Positions 37,610 through 46,056 of a DNA stretch of 57,525 bases are shown piece by piece. The stretch comes from Deltaproteobacteria bacterium (GTDB lineage Bacteria; Myxococcota_A; Polyangia; HGW-17). Position numbers and translations under genes: made by a program. The DNA is taken from the NCBI GenBank assembly GCA_016937155.1, contig JAFGWM010000020.1, positions 1-57,525 of the forward strand, read 5' to 3'. Each line of letters begins with the position of its first letter. Position 1 is the first letter of the stretch. The notes beneath the pieces were generated by a model, which was not told the origin of the DNA, searched no databases, and was given only the letters and a program-made list of their open reading frames with translations.

Positions 37610-38193
37610 TGCTGAACATTTTAATTGCAGAAGATGATCAGGTAGCCAGAAAAATGCTGGAGTTTATGGTGGGAAAGCTCTGGGGCTATAATTTTAAAAG
37701 TGTGACAAATGGGTTGAAAGCTGTGGAAGAATTCAAAAAAGGTGATTATTCATTGCTTTTACTCGACTGGATGATGCCCGAGATGGATGGAATGGCTGTT
37801 ATTGAAGAAATTAATAATATGACAGATCATACCACAAGGCCATACATAATAATGGTTACCACCAGAGATGAATCCGGAGATAATATAAGGGCTCTTGAAC
37901 ATGGAGCGGATGATTTCATCCAAAAACCATTTGATAAGGGAGAGCTCCTTGCAAGAATAAAAGTTGCCGAAAGAATTCATGCTTTGCGACTTAAATTCAT
38001 AGATGAAATTAGAGCATATCATGAGTTAATTTCTAATAGTGTTGCGATTCCCAAGAATTCAACTGTATGTATGTACTGCAATAAACTAAGGATATCTGCG
38101 GATAAATGGAAGACTCTCGATGAATATCTGCTTAGTTTTGGTGGTGCTGCCAGCCATGGTATATGTCCGGATTGCCAGTCACATCATCACTGA
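37609..38193 (+). CDS. Response regulator with C-terminal Cys4 zinc-ribbon-like tail
   Basis: 194-residue protein: receiver (1-120) with AEDD, LLLLDWMMPEMDG and FIQKPFDKGE, a helical linker, and a tail with CMYCNKLR and SHGICPDC. Such a CxxC-(about 30)-SHGICPxC module is found at the C-terminus of many signalling proteins and probably binds zinc. Its target is unknown. The ATG overlaps the stop of the previous gene by one base (TGATG), so the three signalling genes are translated together. Confidence 0.92.
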   Translation: MLNILIAEDDQVARKMLEFMVGKLWGYNFKSVTNGLKAVEEFKKGDYSLLLLDWMMPEMDGMAVIEEINNMTDHTTRPYIIMVTTRDESGDNIRALEHGADDFIQKPFDKGELLARIKVAERIHALRLKFIDEIRAYHELISNSVAIPKNSTVCMYCNKLRISADKWKTLDEYLLSFGGAASHGICPDCQSHHH

Positions 38194-38310
38194 AACACTC
38201 TTTTCCCCGCTGCTATACCTTTACCTTGAGTTAGAACCCCCTTAGTGTTATTAAATATCCTCTGAAATTTCTTCGGGAAAATTGAACAGATAAAATTTGA
38301 ATAATGGAAC

Positions 38311-39972
38311 ATGGATATGCAGTTAACATTTAAAAACTCTCAAAGTCTTTTTGTAAAAGGGGATCTGGATGGATTTTTCGGACTCGCAATAGACAATCTG
38401 ATTCAGTATCTTCTTATAATCAGTCTGGGAACAGCTGTTTTAGGGTTTCCTGTATCTCTTATAATTGGAAAAATTCTTCCTGGAGCTGCACTCTCACTGC
38501 TTATAGGAAATGCCTTTTATTCGTGGCAGGCACAAAAACTGAGTGATAAAACCGGTAGAACTGACGTTACTGCATTGCCATACGGAATAAACACAGTAAG
38601 TATGTTTGCATATGTGTTTCTTGTTATGCTTCCTGCTAAATCCGTTGCGTTAAAAAATGGTATGACTCCTGATAATGCGGCAGTTTTTTCCTGGCAGATT
38701 GGTCTCGCTGCATGTTTTGTTAGCGGAATTATCGAATTTGCAGGCAGTTTCATAGCAAAATATATCAGGAGAGCTACCCCAAGAGCAGCTCTCCTGTCGA
38801 CTCTTGCCGGGATAGCAATCAGTTTTATAGCAATAGATTTTGCACTGAAGACATTTGAATCACCAGTACTGGCAATGCTTCCACTTGCTATTATTATCAC
38901 CACTTACTTTAGTGGAATACGTCTTCCATTTAGAATCCCCGGTGGTGCTCTTGCAATAGTTGCAGGATCAGTGACGGCATGGATTCTTTTTTACATTTAT
39001 GGAAGTGGAGTAGTCAGTCCATGTGCAGTTTGTACTGCGAAACAGCATATTGGTCTCCATATTCCTGTGCCGGTTATCAGCGATCTGATATCAGGGCTGA
39101 CACATCCTCTCAGCGTTCAGTTTTTTGTTCCGGTTATGCTTCCTATGGGGATTTTCAATGTTCTTGGTTCCCTTCAGAATATAGAATCCGCAGAAGCAGC
39201 AGGAGACAGTTATGACGAAAAATCCTCTCTAAGTGTAAACGGGTTGGGGTCAATTGTTGGTTCTATTTTTGGCTCCTGCTACCCCACCACCATATATATC
39301 GGGCATCCAGGATGGAAGGGTCTTGGTGCACGAAGTGGGTACAGTATAATGAATGGTGTTTTCTACACCATTGTTGCCTTTACAGGGCTCAGTTCTCTTG
39401 TAGCGAGTGTGGTTCCCATTGAAAGTGGAATGGCAATAGTTTTATGGATAGGAATTATTATTACTGCTCAGGCTTTTCAGGCTAATAAAAAATCTCATGC
39501 CAGTGCAGTGGCCATTGGGCTTTTTCCCGCAATTGCCGCATGGGGATTTCTAATAGTAACTCAAACTCTTGGTGCAGTTGCAAATGCAAAAGGCGATTTC
39601 TCAATACCCTCATATGTTCTTGGAAACCCAGGTGCATTTAACATGGCTGGACTCCATTTACAGGGACTACTGGCTCTTTCTCAGGGGTTTATGTTCACAT
39701 CACTGATATGGGCCTCTATAAGTGTATATCTTATTGAAAGAGAATTCCTTAAAGCGTCATACTGGGCTTTAGGTGGTGCAATACTTTCATTTTTTGGTCT
39801 GATTCATGCCGGCAAAGCTTCTCCTAGTGGTGGTCTTTACACAATATATCCAAATGCGGGAGGGAAATGGGCTCTTGCCTATGGTATGGTATTTGTGTTT
39901 TTCCTTCTGATGTTTTTCTGGTACAAATTCAGTAAACAGGATCTTGAAGAACCTTCTGGTCCAATTCATTAA
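38311..39972 (+). CDS. NCS2-type nucleobase permease family protein
   Basis: 553-residue membrane transporter with about 13 helices. The start DLDGFFGLAIDNLIQYLLI and the block DVTALPYGINTVSMFAYVF match the NCS2 (xanthine/uracil permease-like) clan, in the uncharacterised branch lacking known substrate. A PMGIFNVLGSLQNIESAEAAGD stretch precedes the second inverted half. ATG at 38311 has no clear SD; AATAAT (38300-38305) just upstream is -10-like but has no good -35. A short lipoprotein gene follows 11 nt later. The nucleobase specificity is not readable. Confidence 0.83.
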   Translation: MDMQLTFKNSQSLFVKGDLDGFFGLAIDNLIQYLLIISLGTAVLGFPVSLIIGKILPGAALSLLIGNAFYSWQAQKLSDKTGRTDVTALPYGINTVSMFAYVFLVMLPAKSVALKNGMTPDNAAVFSWQIGLAACFVSGIIEFAGSFIAKYIRRATPRAALLSTLAGIAISFIAIDFALKTFESPVLAMLPLAIIITTYFSGIRLPFRIPGGALAIVAGSVTAWILFYIYGSGVVSPCAVCTAKQHIGLHIPVPVISDLISGLTHPLSVQFFVPVMLPMGIFNVLGSLQNIESAEAAGDSYDEKSSLSVNGLGSIVGSIFGSCYPTTIYIGHPGWKGLGARSGYSIMNGVFYTIVAFTGLSSLVASVVPIESGMAIVLWIGIIITAQAFQANKKSHASAVAIGLFPAIAAWGFLIVTQTLGAVANAKGDFSIPSYVLGNPGAFNMAGLHLQGLLALSQGFMFTSLIWASISVYLIEREFLKASYWALGGAILSFFGLIHAGKASPSGGLYTIYPNAGGKWALAYGMVFVFFLLMFFWYKFSKQDLEEPSGPIH

Positions 39973-39983
39973 GAGGTATAAAT

Positions 39984-40556
39984 TTGAAAAGCCTGAATTG
40001 TTTTTTACTGGTATTTGGAATTTTTTCTCTGGGATGTAATGGAGAAAAACCTCAAAGCACTGGAGATAGAACCACACCTGTCTCGGTGAAAAAGGATTTT
40101 AACTCCATGTTTCTTCTTGAATCTCACCTCAAGGGGTACAGAAAAAACTCTCAAAATCCCGAAAACGACCAGAAAACAAAGGATGCAATGAAAAAAAGCG
40201 GTGTAATCAAATCATTTTCCAATATCTGGGTTAGAAATGATGTTGTGATTGATTCACGGACACTTTTTAGCACTGCAGCCTTTACATCCAGGTATTATTC
40301 GGGTGCAGTCAGAAATGGTATGAAGGAATTCAGGTCCATAAGAAAATGTACTTTTACGAAGGAAGATTGCACAATACTGTCAGGAACAATAAAACATCCT
40401 GAAGGGAAATTCCAGCTTACCGGTGAAACATGCCTTTTCAGAGTGGGAAATGTAGTGGGCAGAGTTTTCCTTGCCAGAAACTCAATCCAGGTGAAAGTGG
40501 ATCCTGAAAGAATAAACATATTGTGTAAAAAAGCGTACTATTTGAGTGCAAAATAA
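39984..40556 (+). CDS. Predicted lipoprotein, unknown function
   Basis: 190-residue protein with a signal peptide ending in lipobox SLGC. The start is TTG behind AAGAGG; no ATG retains the signal. The mature part is basic, has Cys pairs (CTFTKEDC, CLFRVG, and a C-terminal CKKAYY) and no family I recognise. It lies 11 nt after the permease and 14 nt before the zinc-ribbon gene and is probably in one transcript with both. Confidence 0.72.
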   Translation: MKSLNCFLLVFGIFSLGCNGEKPQSTGDRTTPVSVKKDFNSMFLLESHLKGYRKNSQNPENDQKTKDAMKKSGVIKSFSNIWVRNDVVIDSRTLFSTAAFTSRYYSGAVRNGMKEFRSIRKCTFTKEDCTILSGTIKHPEGKFQLTGETCLFRVGNVVGRVFLARNSIQVKVDPERINILCKKAYYLSAK

Positions 40557-40570
40557 TCAGGAGAAAAGTT

Positions 40571-41014
40571 ATGAAATGTCCTATTGATAATGTTGAAATG
40601 AAAAAAGTCATATATGAAGCTGATGTGGAAATTGACCAGTGTGAAGTCTGCGGTGGAGTTTATCTTGATGCAGGAGAACTTGAGGCAATACAGGACGCCA
40701 GAGAAAATGATTATTCAGATTATCTGGAACGGGAAACTGAGAGCTGGGATAGAAACAGCGAACGCATTCGCCAAAGCGAAGAAGCCCTGTACGTATGTCC
40801 GGGATGTGGCGACAATATGATTAAGAAGGAATATGCTTCACACAGCGGGATTCAAATAGATATTTGCCCTGAATGTCGTGGTATATGGCTTGATGCAGGA
40901 GAACTTCAGGAACTGGAAATATTTTTCGAAAAAGCCCGGAAGGATATTCCTGATTATTCAAGGGCTGGTTTGTTTTTTTCCGGAATTAAGCGTTTTTTCA
41001 CAAATCTCAGGTAA
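40571..41014 (+). CDS. Double zf-TFIIB-type zinc-ribbon protein
   Basis: 147-residue cytoplasmic protein with two copies of a zinc ribbon: CPIDNVEMKKV...CEVCGGVYLDAGELE near 3-40 and CPGCGDNMI...CPECRGIWLDAGELQ near 77-117. The repeated CxxC and (G/W)xxLDAGEL pattern matches the bacterial zf-TFIIB family, small proteins of unknown role found in many genomes. AGGAG precedes the ATG. A helical tail follows the second ribbon. Confidence 0.88.
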   Translation: MKCPIDNVEMKKVIYEADVEIDQCEVCGGVYLDAGELEAIQDARENDYSDYLERETESWDRNSERIRQSEEALYVCPGCGDNMIKKEYASHSGIQIDICPECRGIWLDAGELQELEIFFEKARKDIPDYSRAGLFFSGIKRFFTNLR

Positions 41015-41030
41015 TTATTATTTCGTTTGT

Positions 41031-42152
41031 TCAGTTGGCATTTGGGGGGGAAGGTAATAGATCGATGATAATGATTTCTGGAGCAGTTCCAACTCTTGAA
41101 TAAGGTCCCCATGTTCCAGTTCCGCTGCTTACAACAACACTAGCCTCATTTGTAAGTTCATAGAAACCATAGTCATATTTAAAAATCAGAGAAGTAAACA
41201 GCGAAAACGGGAAAAGTTGACCGTTATGAGTGTGACCACTGAGTTGAAGATTAAAAGCTGGTTTCTTTTCATTCATAATAAAGGGTTGATGCTTGATTAG
41301 TATCCTGAATTTATCATCAGGTTTACCGGAGAATAATTCAGAATCACTGGGAATAGACTTTATATCGCCCATTCTGAGCGCTGAAGGATCATCGACCCCT
41401 GCAATAACAAAGTTATCAATAGTTACAGAACTGTTGCGTAGCAGATTAAAGCCGGTTTCCTCGTGAAATTTAGTGGAATAATCAATTCCGGAAATAAACT
41501 CGTGATTTCCTGTGCAGGCATACTTTCCCATTGGGGGTCTGATACTATCAAGAATTTCAGTTACAATCTTTCTGTCACTTATACCACTATCCAGAAGATC
41601 ACCAGAACTGATAATAATATCAGGTTGATACTTCTTGTAGATTTCCTGAATTTTTCTGGCCATCTCAGAACCGATTACAGGACTAAAATGAACATCACTG
41701 ATATGCATTATTCTTACAGGTTTTTTAATTTTCGAAGAGTAAATTGCATGGTGAGGTACTGTAATTGCATTAGCTCTGAATACACCGGATATCGAAATAA
41801 TAATCCCAAGTACTGTTGCGATACTTGTGGCATAAGCTCCAAATGGTATATCAGGAATAAAAAACAGAATGATTTTGAATACACCAGATATGAGAAGTGT
41901 ATAAAGCAGTACTGTCAGCCAGAAGTAAGAAACGACCCCACTCAGCTGGCTCAGAGCTTGAAGCTGGTCAATTCGGGCTGTAACTGAAGTTATAAAAAGT
42001 CCTGAGCCCATGAGAGCAAGTGCAATTATAAAAAAATAGCGGTTAGAACCTATTAAATGCAGTTGAGATTGCCAGATTTTATAAAATATCCAGTGTCCTG
42101 AAAAATATATTGCACTGAATAACGGAAGGAATAGAAGGTAAAAAAGGACCAT
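41031..42152 (-). CDS. Membrane-anchored metallophosphoesterase
   Basis: 373-residue protein with four N-terminal membrane helices (about 1-125) and a calcineurin-like phosphoesterase domain. Metal-binding motifs are HISDVHFSP, SSGDLLDSG, CTGNHEF, KHQPF and SGHTHNGQ. The layout resembles YaeI/LpxH-like outer-leaflet lipid phosphatases, but the substrate is unknown. ATG at 42152 follows GGAG; a TTG at 42170 would overlap the preceding gene and lacks support. It lies downstream of a frameshifted lipoprotein gene. Confidence 0.9.
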   Translation of the reverse strand: MVLFYLLFLPLFSAIYFSGHWIFYKIWQSQLHLIGSNRYFFIIALALMGSGLFITSVTARIDQLQALSQLSGVVSYFWLTVLLYTLLISGVFKIILFFIPDIPFGAYATSIATVLGIIISISGVFRANAITVPHHAIYSSKIKKPVRIMHISDVHFSPVIGSEMARKIQEIYKKYQPDIIISSGDLLDSGISDRKIVTEILDSIRPPMGKYACTGNHEFISGIDYSTKFHEETGFNLLRNSSVTIDNFVIAGVDDPSALRMGDIKSIPSDSELFSGKPDDKFRILIKHQPFIMNEKKPAFNLQLSGHTHNGQLFPFSLFTSLIFKYDYGFYELTNEASVVVSSGTGTWGPYSRVGTAPEIIIIDLLPSPPNAN

Positions 42153-42166
42153 ATTTCTCCAGATTA

Positions 42167-42919
42167 TCAATTGTTACCGGGACAGCTTAATTGAATCTGC
42201 TCAATCAGATTATCAATTTCCTTGTCATGTATATTGTATTTTTTTAATTTTCTGTAAATTTTTGTAAGTTTATAGCTACATGTAATTTTTTGATCCACTA
42301 TAAGATGTTTTAAAATAGCTTTTCCATGAATTCTAAAGCATGCATCAATTAATTTTTTCTTTTGCAAAAGTGCCCAAGGTGTTCCCAGTTTATCAAATTT
42401 AATCAGATTATAATCATCACACTGATAGGAAAGAGATGTTCTTTTTGATTTTGCCATTCTTTTAGCATCTTCAATTCCTAGAGCAACTGACTCGGCAAGT
42501 TCCATTTCACGACAGACGGTTTTCCCTTCATCCTTTGTGGTATCGGTAATAAAATTCCATTTTATATTATTTAGATAAGAGCAAATAACGTAATTGCGCT
42601 TTCTTTTATCACGCATTAGCCGGGCTCTTCTGATCAGTGAAGTGTATACTTCCGGAAGAATCTTTCTGCATTTTTCTCCAATAACCTTTTTAGAACTGAA
42701 GGCACTGCAGTCCATTATAATGCTTCCATAATCCCCGGTCAGAAATGACTTGTCTATTCGCTCAATTGATGACTTTACGAAATCCTCTTCATTTCGTTTT
42801 TTTAAACAGGTCTTAAATGATTTGCAATCATTTTGAGTCATACAGGAAAGTTCGCTGGCCACCTGCTCTGTATTTTTCAATTTTGTACACAACTCAATGA
42901 AAACACTTTTATCCATCAT
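42167..42919 (-). pseudogene. Body of a Cys-containing lipoprotein, apparently frameshifted
   Basis: A 250-codon frame with no start signal of its own. It is helix-rich with scattered Cys (ELCTKLK, LSCMTQNDCKSFKTC) typical of secreted Cys-helical lipoproteins, yet lacks a signal peptide. A 34-codon frame just upstream (42949-43053) supplies exactly that. Adding one base in the A-run at 42959-42962 joins them into a 295-residue lipoprotein. Either the gene is broken or the assembly lost a base. No recognised function. Confidence 0.65.
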
Positions 42920-42948
42920 TGTCTGATGTGAAAAGCATTTTTTCTTTT

Positions 42949-43053
42949 TTAAATAAAGTTTTCACAGTCCGAAGAAGTGCAGCCAGTCATCCAGAATAAA
43001 TAGAGAAGCAGCGAAACCGTGATTGTTTTTATTGAGGAGCTGTTTGAATTCAT
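42949..43053 (-). pseudogene. Signal-peptide fragment of the frameshifted lipoprotein
   Basis: ATG at 43053 has an AGG at good spacing. The 34-residue frame is a lipoprotein signal peptide with hydrophobic core and lipobox MTGC, then TSSDCENFI and a stop. Nothing useful could be encoded by the nine mature residues; the reading continues in the other frame as ...DCEKLYLKKKKC into the 42167-42919 gene. Confidence 0.7.
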
Positions 43054-43140
43054 TTTATTTCCTGTTTATCCTCATGAGAGTATCAGCAATAAAACTTTGT
43101 ATACTATAGCTTTATCATACACTCAAGAATAAGCAGTTTA

Positions 43141-44952
43141 TCAAGTTTCTGAATTTTCTTTTCGGACTCTTGTGAGGGTCATCGTACAGGAATCACAGTG
43201 AAACTCAGCCTTTAAAACAACATTCCCATGTTTTAAGAAAAGTGGAGGTGCGTTATTGGGAAAACATCTGCCGGTTTCGTATCTTATGCAGTATCTCGAA
43301 TGATAAATGGTCTTTCCTTCAGTGGATGTCCCGGCCTCCGGTGCCATTTCAATAAAGTCCCTGTATAAGGAAGCAGTAATTTCATTGGCTATATTTTCTG
43401 AATAAATTCCTGGATATGGGATGACTGGTATATCCTGTCCAGGTGAGTGGAATTTGAGGAAATTTCTATGAGACTCCCTTACTTCAGTATGATTATTCAG
43501 AGCAATCTTCCGGATCTTTTTAATTATGGAACGGGGTAAAAAATTATTTTCAATTATTTTAAAATTAAAACTTACAGTTTTATAAATGGTGCTGTTATTA
43601 CCGGAGAAAATATCCTTAAGTTGAAAATAAGTCTGTTCCGGGTTTCGAGGCTCAATATATTCAACTGGATATGAAATTTCAGATTTGATTGATGACTCAT
43701 CAGTAATTTTAATTGCGAGCAGGTTTTGGGAAATAGTGCCTTCTATTGATATGTCGATTTTTCTGTATGGATTTAGAGATTCCAAAGCACTGTTGAATTC
43801 AATATTTTTATTTCTGTATAAAACTCCTTCTGCTTTAACAGCCGGGAGCTTTTGGCTGGCTGTGATGTATCCATTCCGGTACCCATTGGATTCAAATCCA
43901 AAAAGTCCTTCAGGAGAAACAAAACAAATTCCATCACCGTTATTTACCGTTTGATTCAGTATTACTTCTGCCTTTCTCCCACTGGTTGACAGAATTCGAC
44001 CCACCGGTTCTCCTATTGATTTAGGAGTAACTTCTGTTGTAAGAGATTTTGCCCTTCCTTTAAGAAAAAACTGGCTGTAACCCCTGGAGAAGGTCTTTTG
44101 TGGGTCCGGAAAAAAAGGATAAGAGCTGCTGCCATGTGATGATGGTTCAAGGGAAGTATTTTTAGCAAATATCTCATCCAGAAGTTTCCGGTAGTGGTAT
44201 ACTGTATTTTTGATATGATTTGCGCTCTGAAGTCTCCCTTCAATTTTTAAAGAGGTTACTCCTGCATCAATGAGTTCCGCAAGATTTTCAGAGAGGTTGA
44301 GATCCTTCAAGGAGAGAATATGATTATCTTTTTCCAGCTCCTTACCATCTTTGTCATAAAGTGAAAATGGCAGACGGCAAACCTGAGCACACTCACCACG
44401 GTTTCCGCTGCGATTGTTCCATGAATGACTAAGGTAACATCGGCCGCTGAAACTGGAACAAAGACTTCCATGAATGAATGTTTCCAGTTCTATTGTTGTG
44501 TTTTTCCTTATTTCAGAAATTTCATCAATGGTGTGTTCCCTAGCTAGAATAGCACGAGCAAACCCGGCAGATTCAAGCCATTTAATCCGCTCCAGACCGA
44601 AGTTGTGAAACTGAGTACTGGCAATTAATGGAACACTCTTTTTATGGAGTTTCAACACTGCAGGATCCTGAATAATCAGTCCGTCAATTCCAGTTTCAAT
44701 AAGTTGATTAATTAATTTCTCAGCTGTATGAAGCTCATTATTTCTGATAAGTGTGTTGAATGCTACAAATACTTTTACATGAAAAGGATGAGCATACTCA
44801 ACAAGATCATTTATATCCTGAACAGAATTTCCAGCTTTTGATCTTGCACTGAAAGCTTGAGCGCCGATGTATACAGCATCTGCTCCAAAGTTAATTGCAT
44901 CAATTCCCGTATTTCTGTCCGGGGCAGGAGCAAGTAATTCTATCTGTCTCAT
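43141..44952 (-). CDS. Peptidase U32 family protein (RlhA/TrhP-like)
   Basis: 603-residue U32 protein. The N-terminal TIM-barrel-like part has APAPDRNTGIDAINFGADAVYIG, ETFIHGSLCSSFSGRCYLS and NRGECAQVCRLPF with the Cys that bind an iron-sulfur cluster in U32 enzymes; the C-terminal end has HSRYCIRYETGRCFP and CDSCTMT. Long U32 members such as RlhA and TrhP hydroxylate rRNA or tRNA; which RNA applies here is not readable. The start overlaps the rodA stop by one base (TGATG). It is the last gene of the elongation operon. Confidence 0.9.
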   Translation of the reverse strand: MRQIELLAPAPDRNTGIDAINFGADAVYIGAQAFSARSKAGNSVQDINDLVEYAHPFHVKVFVAFNTLIRNNELHTAEKLINQLIETGIDGLIIQDPAVLKLHKKSVPLIASTQFHNFGLERIKWLESAGFARAILAREHTIDEISEIRKNTTIELETFIHGSLCSSFSGRCYLSHSWNNRSGNRGECAQVCRLPFSLYDKDGKELEKDNHILSLKDLNLSENLAELIDAGVTSLKIEGRLQSANHIKNTVYHYRKLLDEIFAKNTSLEPSSHGSSSYPFFPDPQKTFSRGYSQFFLKGRAKSLTTEVTPKSIGEPVGRILSTSGRKAEVILNQTVNNGDGICFVSPEGLFGFESNGYRNGYITASQKLPAVKAEGVLYRNKNIEFNSALESLNPYRKIDISIEGTISQNLLAIKITDESSIKSEISYPVEYIEPRNPEQTYFQLKDIFSGNNSTIYKTVSFNFKIIENNFLPRSIIKKIRKIALNNHTEVRESHRNFLKFHSPGQDIPVIPYPGIYSENIANEITASLYRDFIEMAPEAGTSTEGKTIYHSRYCIRYETGRCFPNNAPPLFLKHGNVVLKAEFHCDSCTMTLTRVRKENSET

Positions 44953-46055
44953 CAGTAATACTGTCTTCGTGCACTTACACTCATGAGTAGTCCGGCTCCA
45001 ATCATGAATGTAAGCATGGAACTTCCACCGTGAGAGAAAAGGGGAAGAGTTACTCCAACGATGGGTAAAAGACCCATAACCATTCCAACATTAATAATTG
45101 TATGCCAGAAGAACATGGCACCAACACCAATGCAGATAACACTGGCAAACCTGTCTCTTGTATTTAGAGCAAGTCTGATCGCCCACAGAATGAGGATTGT
45201 ATAAAGTCCCAGAAGAACAAAACTTCCCAAAAACCCCCACTCCTCTGACCACACTGAAAATGGAAAATCAGACCATTGTGCCGGAAGAAAATTATACTGG
45301 CTCTGAGTTCCTCTCATGTACCCTTTGCCAAAAAACTTTCCGCTCCCAATAGCGAAAATTGACTGTCTGATATGCCAGCCTTCACCGGTTGGATCTGTGC
45401 TGGGATCAAGGAATACAAGAATTCTTTTTTTCTGATAAGACTGAAGAACAAAAGTCCATATGAGGGGAGCAAGTACGATTATACTACTCATAAGCGTTAC
45501 AAGGGATCTTATCCTCAGTTTTAAAAGGAACATAATTGAGAAGAAAATGAGTAGTAGAATCAGTCCGGTTCCGAGATCTGGCTGAATTAGAATGAGTAGA
45601 AAAGGAAAACCAACCAGAGCAGCAGGAGGGATTAACTCCTGAAGTGTACGTCCTTCATCAGTTTTTGGAGGTGAAGCATCAATATGATGCGCAAGTGCAA
45701 GAATTACTGCTATTTTCATTAATTCTGAGGGTTGTATACCTATCGGACCTATATTGAGCCATCTTCTGGAACCGTTGGTAACCTTACCGATAATGAGTAC
45801 CATCAGAAGTGAAAGAATACCCAGAATATAGATGAAATATGCAACTCTGTTATAAACCCTGTAGTCAATGGTTGCAGTGATTAGAAATGTGCTTACACCA
45901 AGAAATATCCAGTATACCTGCTGGGTAAACATGGATGCATTGAGGTTGGAGCTGGCACTGTGAAGATTTAAAAGTCCAAGTCCCATAATAGAAACAAGCA
46001 GTATGAGCAGCGTCCAGTCAACTCTCAGATAGAAGCGGCCTTCAGGTTCGAACAA
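44952..46055 (-). CDS. rodA: Rod-shape glycosyltransferase RodA
   Basis: SEDS-family peptidoglycan polymerase that works with PBP2 in side-wall synthesis. The 367-residue protein has about ten membrane helices and conserved stretches NGSRRWLNIGPIGIQPSELMK, QPDLGTG, QS.FAIGSGKFFGKG and PLFSHGGSSML. TTG at 46055 lies 9 nt after CAGGA and just past the mrdA stop; a TTG at 46106 inside mrdA would add 17 residues without an SD. Order mreB-C-D-mrdA-rodA is standard. Confidence 0.94.
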   Translation of the reverse strand: MFEPEGRFYLRVDWTLLILLVSIMGLGLLNLHSASSNLNASMFTQQVYWIFLGVSTFLITATIDYRVYNRVAYFIYILGILSLLMVLIIGKVTNGSRRWLNIGPIGIQPSELMKIAVILALAHHIDASPPKTDEGRTLQELIPPAALVGFPFLLILIQPDLGTGLILLLIFFSIMFLLKLRIRSLVTLMSSIIVLAPLIWTFVLQSYQKKRILVFLDPSTDPTGEGWHIRQSIFAIGSGKFFGKGYMRGTQSQYNFLPAQWSDFPFSVWSEEWGFLGSFVLLGLYTILILWAIRLALNTRDRFASVICIGVGAMFFWHTIINVGMVMGLLPIVGVTLPLFSHGGSSMLTFMIGAGLLMSVSARRQYY

Positions 46056-46056
46056 T

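Noticed and set aside
41463-41987. 174-codon plus-strand frame opposite the metallophosphoesterase
   Set aside because: It runs antisense to a domain with all catalytic motifs; composition follows the shadow of the real gene.
42944-42962. Programmed -1 frameshift linking the signal peptide to the lipoprotein body
   Set aside because: The A AAA AAG run lies after the stop codon, and no canonical slippery heptamer is in the zero frame before it; mutation or base loss is simpler.
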